A stretch of 64,000 nt of DNA from NCBI GenBank assembly GCA_965218875.1, contig OZ244707.1:434001-498000 (forward strand). The letters are read 5' to 3'. The stretch is from CBDCMJ01 sp965218875. Its GTDB lineage: Bacteria > Chloroflexota > Dehalococcoidia > Lucifugimonadales > UBA3495. Both the position numbers and the translations under genes were made by a program. Of the stretch, positions 52,041 to 60,664 are shown piece by piece. The notes under the pieces are model-generated. The model ran no database searches. It was not told where the DNA came from and saw only the letters and a program-made list of their open reading frames with translations. The first letter of the stretch is position 1. Each line of letters begins with the position of its first letter.

Positions 52041-52907
52041 TTAGAACTCGAATGCCGCCATCAGGGACTCCACGGTCCTGGGCTTGGCCTGCTCCCACAT
52101 CTGTTCCAGCCGTTGGTCCAGCGACGGCCTGCTGTCGTCTTTGTAGACCACCCCCACGGGCACCCCGCCCTGCCGGAGAAGCTTCTGGGCCGCCCTGCCG
52201 TCGGAGCTGTCGTGGTCGTCGGGAACGGCCCACAACATCGGCTCTATGCCCTTCTTAGGGTCCCCCTTTAGCTCTTCGAATGTGTCGTTGTAGGTGGTGC
52301 AGGGCGACTGGATGTGGACTATGGAGAACCCGGGGTGTTCCATCCCCTGCTTGATGAGGTTGGCCAGGGGCCGCGGCTGGCTGGAGAACCCGGAGGCGAT
52401 GAACGAGACCCCCATGGCCAGGTACAGTTCCAGAGGATTGATTTGCGCTTCCAGCTTGCCATAAGGAGTCGAGGAGGTGACCTCCCCCAGCTTGGTGGTT
52501 GGCGAGCTTTGGCCCTTGGTCAGCCCGTACACGCCGTTGTCCATAATCACCGCGCAGATGTTGAGGTTCCGCGAGGCCTGAGGGCCGATGTGCTCCGCCC
52601 CAATGCTGAGGAAATCACCGTCGCCGGCCACGACCACCACGTTCAGCTCGGGGCGGGCCATCTTCACGCCCATGGCAATGGGCAATGAGCGGCCGTGAAT
52701 GCCGTGGAACCCGTAGGGCTGCTCGCCCTCCACCAGGTGGACCAGGTTGCCGGAGCAGCCGATCCCGGCCACCACCACGTTGTTTTCGATGGGCAACCCG
52801 GTGGTTTCCAGCCGGTCGATCATAGCGAATTCCAAGGCGCGGCGAACGCCGAAGTCTCCGCAACCGGGGCACCATTTGAAGTCGTACTCGGGGTTCTTCT
52901 TGCTCAT
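52041..52907 (-). CDS. korB: 2-oxoacid:ferredoxin oxidoreductase beta subunit (KorB-like)
   Basis: ThDP-binding subunit of about 288 residues that oxidatively decarboxylates 2-oxoglutarate or a related oxoacid to acyl-CoA, reducing ferredoxin. YDFKWCPGCGDFGVRRALE near 8 has the conserved CPGCG cysteines, GIGCSGNLVHLV near 49 and GRSLPIAMGVKMARPELNVVVVAGDGDFLSIGAEH near 70-104 give the GDGD ThDP motif. MSKKNPEYD at 52,907 is the true start, since the frame overruns into the korA region. It overlaps korA by four bases. Confidence 0.92.
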   Translation of the reverse strand: MSKKNPEYDFKWCPGCGDFGVRRALEFAMIDRLETTGLPIENNVVVAGIGCSGNLVHLVEGEQPYGFHGIHGRSLPIAMGVKMARPELNVVVVAGDGDFLSIGAEHIGPQASRNLNICAVIMDNGVYGLTKGQSSPTTKLGEVTSSTPYGKLEAQINPLELYLAMGVSFIASGFSSQPRPLANLIKQGMEHPGFSIVHIQSPCTTYNDTFEELKGDPKKGIEPMLWAVPDDHDSSDGRAAQKLLRQGGVPVGVVYKDDSRPSLDQRLEQMWEQAKPRTVESLMAAFEF

Positions 52908-54619
52908 ACCTGGGCGGTCTCCTTGCGAGCGGAATTGACTATTTCGCCAACCAGGTCCACCACGTCCCGCACCCTGAAGGGCAGGCCGGTGTACTGAGTC
53001 ACGGCCTGCGCTTTGACGCCCTGAGAGCGGAGGATGCCGGCAAATTGCCCCTGGTAGTTGAGTTCCGGCACTATCACCAGCTCTTTCGCTCTCAATTCCT
53101 CCAGCAGTTGGGGCGGCAGCGGATTGAGCAGCATGGTGTACCGCCATCCGATGGGATGCCCTTGGCCGCGCAGTATGTTGTAGGCCTCCTGGGCCGGCCC
53201 CTTGCTGCTCCCCCACGGCATGAGGACTATGGACTCATCGGCGTGGTCAGCCTCGTACTCGTTCTCCTCCAGCAGCTTCAGCTTGCTGAAGCGTCGCTCG
53301 GTCATCTGGATGTGACGGCTGGGCAGGTGAGTGGTGTCCCCCATGTCGTCGTGCTCGCTGCCGTTGGCCACGTAGGCCCCAGGCCGGCCGGGGATGGACA
53401 TGGGAGATATTTCGAACCCGGAGTACCTGCGGTACCCGTTGGACCCCCGGTACATTGACCTCTGCTCGACCTCGACCTTGTCCAAGTCGGGTCTGAGGAT
53501 ATTCTGGGCCCGGTCGGCGATGGATATGTCAGACATCAGGATCACCGGACCCTGGTAACGTTCCGCCCAGTTGACGGCCTTGGCAGCGCCGTAGAAGCAC
53601 TCCTCCACCGTGCCCACGCTGATCACCGGCAGCCTTACGTCGCCGTGGGCGGGGAACATGCAGGCCATGAGGTCCGATTGCTCGGTCTTGGTGGGAAGAC
53701 CGGTGGCTGGCCCACCACGCTGTACGTCGACCACCACCAGGGGAATCTCGGCCATCCAGCCCAAGCCCAGTCCCTCGCTCATCAGCGACAAGCCGGGGCC
53801 GGCCGTGGCGGTCATGGCCTTCTTGCCGGCGAATCCCGCTCCCAGGATCCCGGTGATGGACTCAATCTCCGAGCTAACCTGAAAGGCGAACTTCCCGGGC
53901 CCCACCAGGTTCCGCTCCATGTAGACCAACATCGTTGTGGCCGGAGAGATGGGGTATCCCACGTAGAAGTCGAGGCCGGCGGCCAGGGCGCCCAGCGACA
54001 TGGCTTCGTTGCCCTTGAGCATTAGCTGCGCGCCTTCCGGCGGGTCGGGGGAGGCCAACTCTCCCAGGGACAGGCCCTGTTCGGCCAACTGGTCCTTCCC
54101 CAGGGTCATGGCCTGGATGTTGGCGTCGATGATTTCCCGGTCTCCGCTGCGGCCTCGGCTGAAGCGCTTGGTCACAAAATCGTCCAGATAGCTTTGGGGC
54201 ATTCCGAACAGTTGGGCCAGGGCGCCGATGACCACCATGTTGGCGGCCCGCACGTTGCCCGTAGACTTGGCCAGGTCGTCAAGCGGCAGGCCCAGGGACC
54301 TGGAATCGTCCCCCAACTGGAACTCGCCGGAGTCGTAGATAACGAAACCGGTGTCTCGAACTTCTTCGCGGTGATTGTCATAGGCTTCCCGGTTGAAGGC
54401 CACCAGCACGTCCACCTGGTCGCCGGCGCTCAATACGGGCTCCACCGATATGCGGGCCTGGGTCCAAACGGGGCCGCCCATGATCTGAGATGGGAAGGTG
54501 GAAAAAGTAAGGGCGTGATAGCCCACCTGGGCGGCTGCCTGGGCCAATAGCTCTGCAGCGGTGACGATGCCTCCCCCGCCCTCGGCGCCGAAGCGGACGA
54601 CAAAATCACGCAGTTCCAT
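52904..54619 (-). CDS. korA: 2-oxoacid:ferredoxin oxidoreductase fused gamma-alpha subunit (KorA-like)
   Basis: A 571-residue fusion. Residues 1-190 form the gamma domain (VRFGAEGGGGIVTAAELLAQAAAQVGYHA...FPSQIMGGPVWTQ). After LMLKGNEAMSLGALAAGLDFYVGYPISPATTMLVYMERNL near 200 comes the alpha pyrimidine-binding domain with GFAGKKAMTATAGPGLSLMSEGLGLGWMAEIPLVVVDVQRGGPATGLPTKTEQSDL near 258-313. A C-terminal transketolase-like domain follows. The gamma-alpha fusion with a separate beta is the usual two-gene KOR form. It works with ferredoxin, which is not encoded nearby. A promoter at 54,908-54,937 fits this gene. Confidence 0.92.
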   Translation of the reverse strand: MELRDFVVRFGAEGGGGIVTAAELLAQAAAQVGYHALTFSTFPSQIMGGPVWTQARISVEPVLSAGDQVDVLVAFNREAYDNHREEVRDTGFVIYDSGEFQLGDDSRSLGLPLDDLAKSTGNVRAANMVVIGALAQLFGMPQSYLDDFVTKRFSRGRSGDREIIDANIQAMTLGKDQLAEQGLSLGELASPDPPEGAQLMLKGNEAMSLGALAAGLDFYVGYPISPATTMLVYMERNLVGPGKFAFQVSSEIESITGILGAGFAGKKAMTATAGPGLSLMSEGLGLGWMAEIPLVVVDVQRGGPATGLPTKTEQSDLMACMFPAHGDVRLPVISVGTVEECFYGAAKAVNWAERYQGPVILMSDISIADRAQNILRPDLDKVEVEQRSMYRGSNGYRRYSGFEISPMSIPGRPGAYVANGSEHDDMGDTTHLPSRHIQMTERRFSKLKLLEENEYEADHADESIVLMPWGSSKGPAQEAYNILRGQGHPIGWRYTMLLNPLPPQLLEELRAKELVIVPELNYQGQFAGILRSQGVKAQAVTQYTGLPFRVRDVVDLVGEIVNSARKETAQV

Positions 54620-54907
54620 CTAGGGACCTCCCTGCTGGATGATCATCCGAAACTAATAGGAGAACGGGGCGCCGTGGACGGCGTCAGGACCCAAGTGACA
54701 GCCGCGCCGTCTGCGCGTCACAAAAAGGGGGGAGGAAGCAAAGACCCGCGGAGATGTTTGGGTGTAGGTCATGGCGGCTGTTGGGACTAGCGCTCAGGCG
54801 GTAGGCTTGATTTCCAGGGTCACGCGTCGGGCTCACCGGTATGGGGCGCCTCCCCTAGCGGAAACGTCTTTGAGGCTGCGCCTAACTGTTGGCGGGTTGG
54901 CCTACGG

Positions 54908-54937
54908 ACTATATCACCCTGCCTTTAATGGTGTCAA
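54908..54937 (-). promoter_or_regulatory. Sigma70-type promoter for korA-korB
   Basis: On the minus strand TTGACA (54,932-54,937) and TATAGT (54,908-54,913) with an 18-bp spacer. The leader to the korA ATG would be about 280 bases. It contains one marked hairpin (GCCTC/GAGGC) but no riboswitch I can name. The insertion sequence ends about 19 bases upstream of the -35 box. This is what the 54,620-54,956 gap contains. Confidence 0.7.
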
Positions 54938-54956
54938 TTGAATTCGGCGCAGGCAA

Positions 54957-56168
54957 CAGGGCTATCGCATGGGAAGGTTGGCGAATTGAGTTAGCATGGT
55001 AGCCAGGAATGCATTGTCCCAGCCAGCCCGTTTGAGTTTGCCCCGCATTGACCCCTTGCTGGGTTCCAGGCGAGCCAGGTTGAGCGCCAGTTTACGAAGC
55101 AAAGCCAGGTTTTCGGCGCAGTTGCCCTTGCGGTTTCTGGCCTGGTCTTCGTTAAACACTACGTCCAGAGACCAATGCAGCCTGTTCTCAATGCCCCAAT
55201 GGCTACGCACGATGTCATTGAAGCGCTCCGGTCTAAAGACCTGGCTCATCAGGTAGTAACGGGTCTCTACACTGGTCTGGTCGTACAGATGGCGGCTGGC
55301 AGTTACCTTGCCTATTGCTTTCAAGCCGGGCCAGTGGTGTATATCCTGCAGCCAAGCCACGTCGCCGCTGACGCCGGCGGTGCGGGTCTCGACCCGGCCG
55401 TGCCCCTTGCTCACCTCGGCAGCCTCAGCCAAGGGAGTGTCTGGGTCATCCAGGAACAAACGCACCTCCTCGTTCAAGGTCCCCTGATTGCCCTTGAGGG
55501 CCAGCACGTAATCCGCCGACTGCTCCCTTACCAGTTGGGCCACCTGGCGTTGACAGTGCATGGCATCGGCGGTGACCACCGTCCCCGATAAAGACAGCAG
55601 TTCCAAGAGTTTGGGTACGGCGGTGATCTCGTTGGATTTGCCCTCCACGGCCAGTTGGCCCAGCGCCAGCCGTTGCTCCGCCGCCCAGGCGCTGACCAGA
55701 TGCAACGGGGAGGTCCCTTCCGCCCGGTCGTAGGACCGGCGCAGGGTCTTTCCGTCCAGGGCCACCACTCCCTGGCAAGCTTGGGCGAACTGTTCCATGA
55801 AGCCCAGGAACCAGGCGTGGAATGCCTCCGGGTCCAGCAGCCGGAATATTCGGGAGAAGGTATCGTGGCGGGGAATTCCGTTCTCCAGCTTCAGAAAGCC
55901 CTCGAGAAACTCTCGCTTCGCCCGGCCAAACAAGGCCATGTCGGTGCATGTTTCCCCACCGCACAACAGAGTGCACAGGGCTATTACCAGTATGTCGTGC
56001 AACGAGTGCTGTTGGCCGCTGACCCTCCGTGGGTCGTTCAGACCCTCAAACACATTCCCCATTTCCCCCATCATCCCTTCCTCCACCCAATTGCCGCACT
56101 TCTGCTGCCTATCCTCGGCAGCCCTTTACTATTCTTATCATCCCCTATTCCCTCATGCGATAGCCCTG
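54957..56168 (-). mobile_element. ISAs1-family insertion sequence, apparently complete
   Basis: The element is 1,212 bp. The ends are inverted repeats: CAGGGCTATCGCATG at the left (54,957) and its exact complement CATGCGATAGCCCTG at the right (56,168), with further weaker pairing inward. It is flanked by GCGCAGGCAA at the left and GGGCAGGCAA at the right, a 10-base target duplication with one mismatch (eight exact bases). Both the length and the duplication size fit ISAs1. It carries one intact transposase. Confidence 0.9.
54962..56086 (-). CDS. ISAs1 family transposase
   Basis: DDE transposase of 374 residues. The N-terminal DUF4277-like part LNDPRRVSGQQHSLHDILVIALCTLLCGGETCTDMALFG leads to catalytic D in VVALDGKTLRRSYDRAEG near 112. 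The second D is in VTADAMHCQRQVAQLV near 172, and the final E is in RSHWGIENRLHWSLDVVFNEDQARNRKGNCAENLALLRKLALNLA near 300. No frameshift or stop interrupts it, so it is likely functional. The stop lies only a few bases inside the left terminal repeat. Confidence 0.95.
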   Translation of the reverse strand: MEEGMMGEMGNVFEGLNDPRRVSGQQHSLHDILVIALCTLLCGGETCTDMALFGRAKREFLEGFLKLENGIPRHDTFSRIFRLLDPEAFHAWFLGFMEQFAQACQGVVALDGKTLRRSYDRAEGTSPLHLVSAWAAEQRLALGQLAVEGKSNEITAVPKLLELLSLSGTVVTADAMHCQRQVAQLVREQSADYVLALKGNQGTLNEEVRLFLDDPDTPLAEAAEVSKGHGRVETRTAGVSGDVAWLQDIHHWPGLKAIGKVTASRHLYDQTSVETRYYLMSQVFRPERFNDIVRSHWGIENRLHWSLDVVFNEDQARNRKGNCAENLALLRKLALNLARLEPSKGSMRGKLKRAGWDNAFLATMLTQFANLPMR

Positions 56169-56317
56169 GGGCAGGCAAGTGTTCAGATGGGAGAACCGAC
56201 TGTCGGCGTGAGGGAAGACCAGGGTTTTTTATTTCAGTGCCATTGTGAGCCCATCTGAGCCATGGGCCTGGGTACCGGTTGATAGACGTGGTAAGGCGCT
56301 AGTAGCTGCCTATTAAC

Positions 56318-56367
56318 AGCGTAGGGAGTGGGCACCGGAGGGGGCAAGGGGGAAGTGTCGTGAGTCG
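56318..56367. repeat. Direct repeat, copy 1 of 2 (GTAGGGAGTGGGCACCGGAG type)
   Basis: GCGTAGGGAGTGGGCACCGG is followed by AGGGGGCAAGGGGGAAGTGTCG. It recurs at about 56,667-56,716 with few changes. Spacing between copies is about 348 bases. No gene is visible. Confidence 0.7.
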
Positions 56368-56502
56368 AGGAGGAACCAGCTCTGAACGTTACTGGCGCAG
56401 GGTAAGTATTCAGTGTCAGGGGAGTCGCATTTTGATTTTCGTAACATGGGCGTGGTTAAAACGCGATTGCCCTGGCGTCGGCTGGCTGGGCGCGGCGGCG
56501 TG

Positions 56503-56562
56503 GGGCTTGGATTCGTTTCTTGGTTGGAACGAATAGGGAACGAATCGGCCATAGGGCTGAAA
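56503..56562. repeat. Dispersed repeat, copy A (GAACGAATAGGGAACGAATC)
   Basis: Contains GATTCGTTTCTTGGTTGGAA then CGAATAGGGAACGAATCGGC. AACGAAT occurs twice directly and ATTCGTT once inverted, giving a dyad. Copy B is at 62,161-62,220 with almost the same core. On the minus strand both copies open with an ATG frame MADSFPIRSN(Q/K)ETNP that diverges afterward. The remaining sequence of the 56,169-56,952 gap shows no supported gene. Confidence 0.75.
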
Positions 56563-56666
56563 TCCTACAGGCCGCTTTGGGAATGGCCGCCGGCGCGTGG
56601 GCAATGTAGTGTCAGTTCGTTTACCGGCTTTCGGGTGGGTCCAGCGTTAATAGTTGCCAACTAATA

Positions 56667-56716
56667 GTAGTGTAGGGAGTGGGCACCGGAGCAGGCAAGG
56701 AGGAAGTGTCGAGAGC
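56667..56716. repeat. Direct repeat, copy 2 of 2 (GTAGGGAGTGGGCACCGGAG type)
   Basis: GTGTAGGGAGTGGGCACCGG is followed by AGCAGGCAAGGAGGAAGTGTCG, homologous to 56,318-56,367. The two copies flank the dispersed repeat at 56,503. Confidence 0.7.
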
Positions 56717-56952
56717 TTTTAGTGGTTAGCGGCCGGGGCGACGAGAATGGAGGCACCCCATCGAAGTCTGAACAGTTACGGCGCGGGTTCGTCCGTGGGG
56801 CCGCATTGGCTTCCCCCCAAGGCCCTCCTTGAGACGCCGGTGTTGGGAGTCTTGGGCGGTGTTGGATGCCACAGGCGACGCCCGGGATTCGAGTAACCGG
56901 CGTTCCCGCCTAAAGAGGGGCGTCGAGGCTCCTTGGAGACGCGGATCCTTCT

Positions 56953-57807
56953 TTAGAAATTGGGGCGAATCTGAATCTCCCGCAACCGCCTTACACGCTC
57001 CGCCATGGGGGGATGGGTGGAAAACAGACTCGCCGCGGCCGCGGCCTTCAGCGGATTCACGATGAACAAGTGGGACGCCCCCTCAGCCACCTTCATGGGA
57101 CGGACCCGCGCCCCTTGCTCCAGCTTCTCCAGGGCGCTGGCCAGGGCGTAGGGGTTCCCGGAGGTATGGGCGCCGGTGGCGTCGGCCTGGAACTCCCGGG
57201 TTCGGGATATGGCGGCCCGGACCAGGGCGGCGGCCAGCGGCATTACGATGGCTATGACCAGCAGTCCCACGATGCTTCCCCCGCGGTCCCTGCCGCCGCC
57301 AAAGCCGCCGAATAGGGCCGATATCTGGGCCATGAACGCCAGCATGGAGATGGCGCCGGCGATGGTCGCCACCACGGCCATAATCAAAGTGTCCCTGTTG
57401 CCCACGTGGGCCATCTCGTGGGCCATCACCGCGCCCAATTCCTCACGGTTGAGGATGCGGCGTATCCCAGTCGTAGCGGCCACCGTCGCGTGACGCGGGT
57501 CTCGCCCGGTGGCAAAAGCGTTGGGAGAATCGGATTGTATTTCGTAGACCTTGGGCATGGGCAGTCCCGCCCGGTCCGCCTGCTCGGCTACGATGCTATA
57601 AAGCTCCGGGTCCTCGTCCACGGTTACCGGGTGGGCGTGGGCCATCTTCAGCGCAATCTTGTCGCTGGACCAGTAGGCGAAAACGTTCATGGCGAGGGCA
57701 ATTACCAACGCGATGATGAGTCCTTGGAGCCCGCCCATGCCGACTCCTATGGCCAGCAGAAGGCCCGACAGCACCATCAGTAGAAAAAACGTCTTGAGGG
57801 TGTTCAT
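56953..57807 (-). CDS. htpX: Zinc metalloprotease HtpX
   Basis: Membrane-bound M48 protease of 284 residues for membrane-protein quality control. Two N-terminal hydrophobic segments (TFFLLMVLSGLLLAIGVGMGG and LIIALVIALAMNVFAYW) precede the catalytic H-E-M-A-H in LGAVMAHEMAHVGNRD near 130. The third zinc ligand glutamate lies in SRTREFQADATGA near 207. Additional hydrophobic stretches flank it near 145 and 185. It ends STHPPMAERVRRLREI, the typical HtpX C-terminal signature. Confidence 0.94.
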   Translation of the reverse strand: MNTLKTFFLLMVLSGLLLAIGVGMGGLQGLIIALVIALAMNVFAYWSSDKIALKMAHAHPVTVDEDPELYSIVAEQADRAGLPMPKVYEIQSDSPNAFATGRDPRHATVAATTGIRRILNREELGAVMAHEMAHVGNRDTLIMAVVATIAGAISMLAFMAQISALFGGFGGGRDRGGSIVGLLVIAIVMPLAAALVRAAISRTREFQADATGAHTSGNPYALASALEKLEQGARVRPMKVAEGASHLFIVNPLKAAAAASLFSTHPPMAERVRRLREIQIRPNF

Positions 57808-57983
57808 CTCGTCCGGTACGCTCCGTGGGTTGTCGATTGCAATGCCGTTGGTTCAGGCCCGTTATAGTCCGCCGTGGGCCACGTGACGCGGCGGCGCGGG
57901 GTCCGGTCCCGTAGCCCGTATTATAGCATCCCGTAGGTTGAGCCGGGAGAAAACCGGGCCAGAGTGGGCGCCAATGATCTTCG

Positions 57984-58013
57984 TTGACACTCCAGTCGGC
58001 CTAGTGATATGTT
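57984..58013 (+). promoter_or_regulatory. Extended -10 promoter for etfB-etfA
   Basis: TTGACA at 57,984-57,989 and TATGTT at 58,008-58,013 with an 18-bp spacer. A TG dinucleotide sits one base before the -10 box (extended -10 type). The etfB ATG is 43 bases downstream. Confidence 0.6.
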
Positions 58014-58055
58014 TCACATAGGGTTGCCGGGGAAGGGGTCCGAGGAGAAGCAGCG

Positions 58056-58856
58056 ATGGCCCTGAGAATCGCCGTCCTGGCCAAGCAGGTCATAGACCCG
58101 GAGATGCCCCTGGCGGCCTTCCGGGTCGATGCCGAGGCCAACCGGGTGGTCACTCCCCCGAATATACCCCCCGTGGTAAACGGATTCGACGAGAACGCCG
58201 TGGAAGCGGCGCTGCGAATCAAGGACGTTCAGGAAGCCGGCATCACCGTCATATCCTGCGGCACGTCTTTCGCCCTGGACGTCATGAAGAAGCCCCTGTC
58301 CATGGGCGCCGACGAGTTGGTCCTGCTTCAAGACGACGCCTTCCACAATACCGTGGACAGCTTCTTCACCGCCCAATTGCTGGCGCAGGCGATACGAAAG
58401 CTGGACGGGTTCGACCTGATAATCTGCGGCCGCCAGGCCTCGGATTGGGATAACGCCCAGGTGCCCCTGGGCCTAGTGGAAATCCTGGGGCTTTCCTGCA
58501 TAGCCCTGTGCCGGAAGGTGGAAGTCACCGATGGCAAGGTAGTCGCCGAGTGCAACATTCCCGACGGCTACGAGGTGATTGAGGCTCCCCTCCCCGCCCT
58601 GGTCACGGTGAGCAACGAACTGGGCCAGCCCCGGTACCCAACCCTGAGGGGCATCATGGCGGCCACCCGCGTGAAACCCACCATCTGGACCGCCGGCGAC
58701 CTGGGACTGGACTCATCCCAGCTTCAACCGCGTCTAACCCTGCGGCGACTGTTCGTGCCCGAAAGCGGCCAGGACTGCGAGCTCATCGAAGGGGAGAACG
58801 AGGCCGACGCCGGGCGGCGCCTGGCGTTGAGGCTACGGGAAGACAAGCTGATCTAG
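58056..58856 (+). CDS. etfB: Electron transfer flavoprotein beta subunit
   Basis: AMP-binding subunit of 266 residues that pairs with EtfA to carry electrons from acyl-CoA or other flavin dehydrogenases. The features are MALRIAVLAKQVIDPEMPLAAFRVDAEANRV, NGFDENAVEAALRIKD near 45, SCGTSFALDVMKKPLSMGADELVLLQDDAF near 69, and LIICGRQASDWDNAQVPLGLVEILGLSC near 122. These fit EtfB/FixA. It lacks any fused domain. EtfA follows after about 100 bases. Confidence 0.94.
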   Translation: MALRIAVLAKQVIDPEMPLAAFRVDAEANRVVTPPNIPPVVNGFDENAVEAALRIKDVQEAGITVISCGTSFALDVMKKPLSMGADELVLLQDDAFHNTVDSFFTAQLLAQAIRKLDGFDLIICGRQASDWDNAQVPLGLVEILGLSCIALCRKVEVTDGKVVAECNIPDGYEVIEAPLPALVTVSNELGQPRYPTLRGIMAATRVKPTIWTAGDLGLDSSQLQPRLTLRRLFVPESGQDCELIEGENEADAGRRLALRLREDKLI

Positions 58857-58959
58857 GCTGTTCTTCGCGGGCGCCGGCCGCTGGTGAATCGGCGGGCGCT
58901 CCCACACCAGTCCAAACTTGCGGGAGTTTTCCACCCTCACCCGCGTGTAGGAGGCCGAA

Positions 58960-59958
58960 ATGCCGGAGGCCAGGGGTGTATTGGTCCTCGGAGAGCCGGC
59001 GGACCGGGAGCTGGCGACGGTTTCCCGGGAGCTGCTGGCCGCCGGCCGTAAAGTGGCCGACGACCTGGGAGAAGAGCTCTCCATTGGGCTGTTGGGGGCC
59101 GGTGTCGAGGGCGCGGCCCAGGAGGCCATCCGTCACGGCGCGGACCGGGTCTTCTCGGTCACCCACCCGCTCCTGCAGCAATACCAGGTGGACCTGTACC
59201 TGTCGGCGCTGGAGTCTCTCTGCCGGGAAGCCGGTCCCAACGTCGTTCTGATCGCCCGCACCGAAGCGGGCCGGGAATTGGCCCCCCGCCTGGCCTTCCG
59301 GCTGGGAGTGGGGCTGGCCCAGGACTGTTTGGAGGTCTCGGTGGACGCCACGGCCAGGCGACTCCTGGCCAACCGGCCCGTATATGGTGGCAACGCGCTG
59401 GCAGTGGTCAGTTGCGACTACACCCCCCAGATAGCGGCGGTGCGGCCCAAGTCCTACGAGCCCTTGGAACCCGACCCCGGCCGCCAAGGCCAGGTGGTGT
59501 CCTTTCCCGTGGACCTGGACGAGTCTCAGATCAGGAGCGCCCGGCTGCAGCGCGTGGAGGAAGAGTCCCCCGGAGTCAAGATAGAGGACGCCAGGGTAGT
59601 GGTCTCCGGGGGCCGGGGCCTGGGCGGCCCCGACCCCTTCCAGTCGCTGGAAGTGCTAGCCAAGGTCCTGGGCGGTGCGGTGGGAGCTTCCCGGGCGGCG
59701 GTGGACTCGGGCTGGGTGCCCGCCCACTACCAGGTTGGGCTCACCGGCAAGACCATCACTCCCGACTTGTACATCACGGTGGCCATATCCGGCGCCAGTC
59801 AACACATGGCGGGCTGCTCCGGCGCCAAGGTGATCGTCGCCATCAACAAAGACGCCGAGGCCAACATCTTCAAGGAGGCCCGGTACGGGGTGGTGGGAGA
59901 CTGGGATAAAGTATTGCCGGCTTTCACCGAGGCAGTCCGGGAGCTCACCGAGAGCTAG
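58960..59958 (+). CDS. etfA: Electron transfer flavoprotein alpha subunit
   Basis: FAD-binding subunit of 332 residues. The N-terminal domain (VLVLGEPADRELATVSRELLAAGRKVADDLGEEL) is followed by the C-terminal FAD domain: SGGRGLGGPDPFQSLEVLAKVLGGAVGASRAAVDSGWVP near 210, YQVGLTGKTITPDLYITVAISGASQHMAGCSGAKVIVAINKDAEANIFKEARYGVVGD near 255-315. It lacks the N-terminal ferredoxin domain found in bifurcating EtfA. GGAGG lies before the ATG. No ETF-quinone oxidoreductase gene is nearby. Confidence 0.95.
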   Translation: MPEARGVLVLGEPADRELATVSRELLAAGRKVADDLGEELSIGLLGAGVEGAAQEAIRHGADRVFSVTHPLLQQYQVDLYLSALESLCREAGPNVVLIARTEAGRELAPRLAFRLGVGLAQDCLEVSVDATARRLLANRPVYGGNALAVVSCDYTPQIAAVRPKSYEPLEPDPGRQGQVVSFPVDLDESQIRSARLQRVEEESPGVKIEDARVVVSGGRGLGGPDPFQSLEVLAKVLGGAVGASRAAVDSGWVPAHYQVGLTGKTITPDLYITVAISGASQHMAGCSGAKVIVAINKDAEANIFKEARYGVVGDWDKVLPAFTEAVRELTES

Positions 59959-59987
59959 GAAACCGGCTGGAGAAGCCCCTGGGCGCT

Positions 59988-60203
59988 TCAAACCTCCGGT
60001 GGGGCCTCCGGCGGGGCATCGTCGGCTGAGGGCAAGATGATGGGCAAGGGCTCCACCAAGTCCAACCCGGGCGGGTTTATGCGGTCCATGGCTTCCAGCA
60101 GCGCGTTGAGGCTGTACATGACCTCAGTCAATTCCGGCTCTTCGATCTCCAGTCCGACGGCGCGTCCCAGGCCCCGTATCTCGTCCCTGATGAGGTCCGC
60201 CAT
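59988..60203 (-). CDS. GatC-like small protein (Asp/Glu-tRNA amidotransferase subunit C family)
   Basis: A 71-residue protein. Its helix-loop pattern resembles GatC: EIRGLGRAVGLEIEEPELTEVMYSLNALLEAMDRINPPGLDLVEPLPIIL. GatC wraps around GatA and bridges to GatB. However, gatA and gatB are not in the window, and the C-terminal extension is acidic and proline-rich (SADDAPPEAPPEV). It may instead be an accessory subunit of a different amidase. It lies convergent with etfA and divergent from the Rieske gene. Confidence 0.6.
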   Translation of the reverse strand: MADLIRDEIRGLGRAVGLEIEEPELTEVMYSLNALLEAMDRINPPGLDLVEPLPIILPSADDAPPEAPPEV

Positions 60204-60331
60204 TCCAACCTCCGGCCACGCCGAGTTGTGCTAGTATTCTAGTTGCGCCGCCGGGGCGCATCCAGTCCGGGAGCCGGGCTCCGTGGCGCCCCAGGCAACC
60301 CAAGACATAGTCAGTAGTTGAGTCCCAACCT

Positions 60332-60664
60332 ATGTGTGCTCTATCGGATCCGCAAGCAACTTCCCAGGGAAGCGCCCGCGTGGACCTGGGGCCCGAGTCG
60401 TCTTTCACCAAGTTTCCGGCGGAAGTATTCGTCGACGGCGAGTCATTCTACCTGGTCCACGGGAGAAAGGGCTACCTGCTCCTCTCCAGAGAGTGTCCCC
60501 ACCAGGGAGGCGAGGTGGCGGACCGGGGGGAGGCATTCGCTTGCCCGGACCACGGGTGGCGGTTCGAATACACCCAAGGCGAATGCGTCAACGGCCCTCT
60601 GGCTCGCATGTTCTCCTACCCGGTCACCGTCCTGGACGGTCGCCTGGTGGCCGAACTGGATTGA
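60332..60664 (+). CDS. Rieske [2Fe-2S] domain protein
   Basis: A 110-residue stand-alone Rieske protein, probably a soluble electron carrier. The two ligand pairs are clear: C-x-H in SRECPHQGGEVADRGE near 57 and C-x2-H in FACPDHGWRFEY near 76. The flanking FPAEVFVDGESFYLVHGRKGYLLLS is the strand-rich base. It lacks a membrane anchor or Tat signal. It ends directly at a large inverted repeat. An oxygenase or nitroreductase-linked role is only a guess. Confidence 0.88.
   Translation: MCALSDPQATSQGSARVDLGPESSFTKFPAEVFVDGESFYLVHGRKGYLLLSRECPHQGGEVADRGEAFACPDHGWRFEYTQGECVNGPLARMFSYPVTVLDGRLVAELD

Noticed and set aside
54620..54907. Possible TPP-like riboswitch in the korAB leader (CTAGGGGAGG ... 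GGTGAG)
   Set aside because: The essential CTGAGA and CTGGATAAT-type core sequences of the TPP class are absent.
56313..56552. 79-codon minus-strand frame starting MADSFPIRSN as a real gene
   Set aside because: Only the first 15 residues recur at the second repeat copy; the remainder diverges, so it is better explained as repeated DNA.
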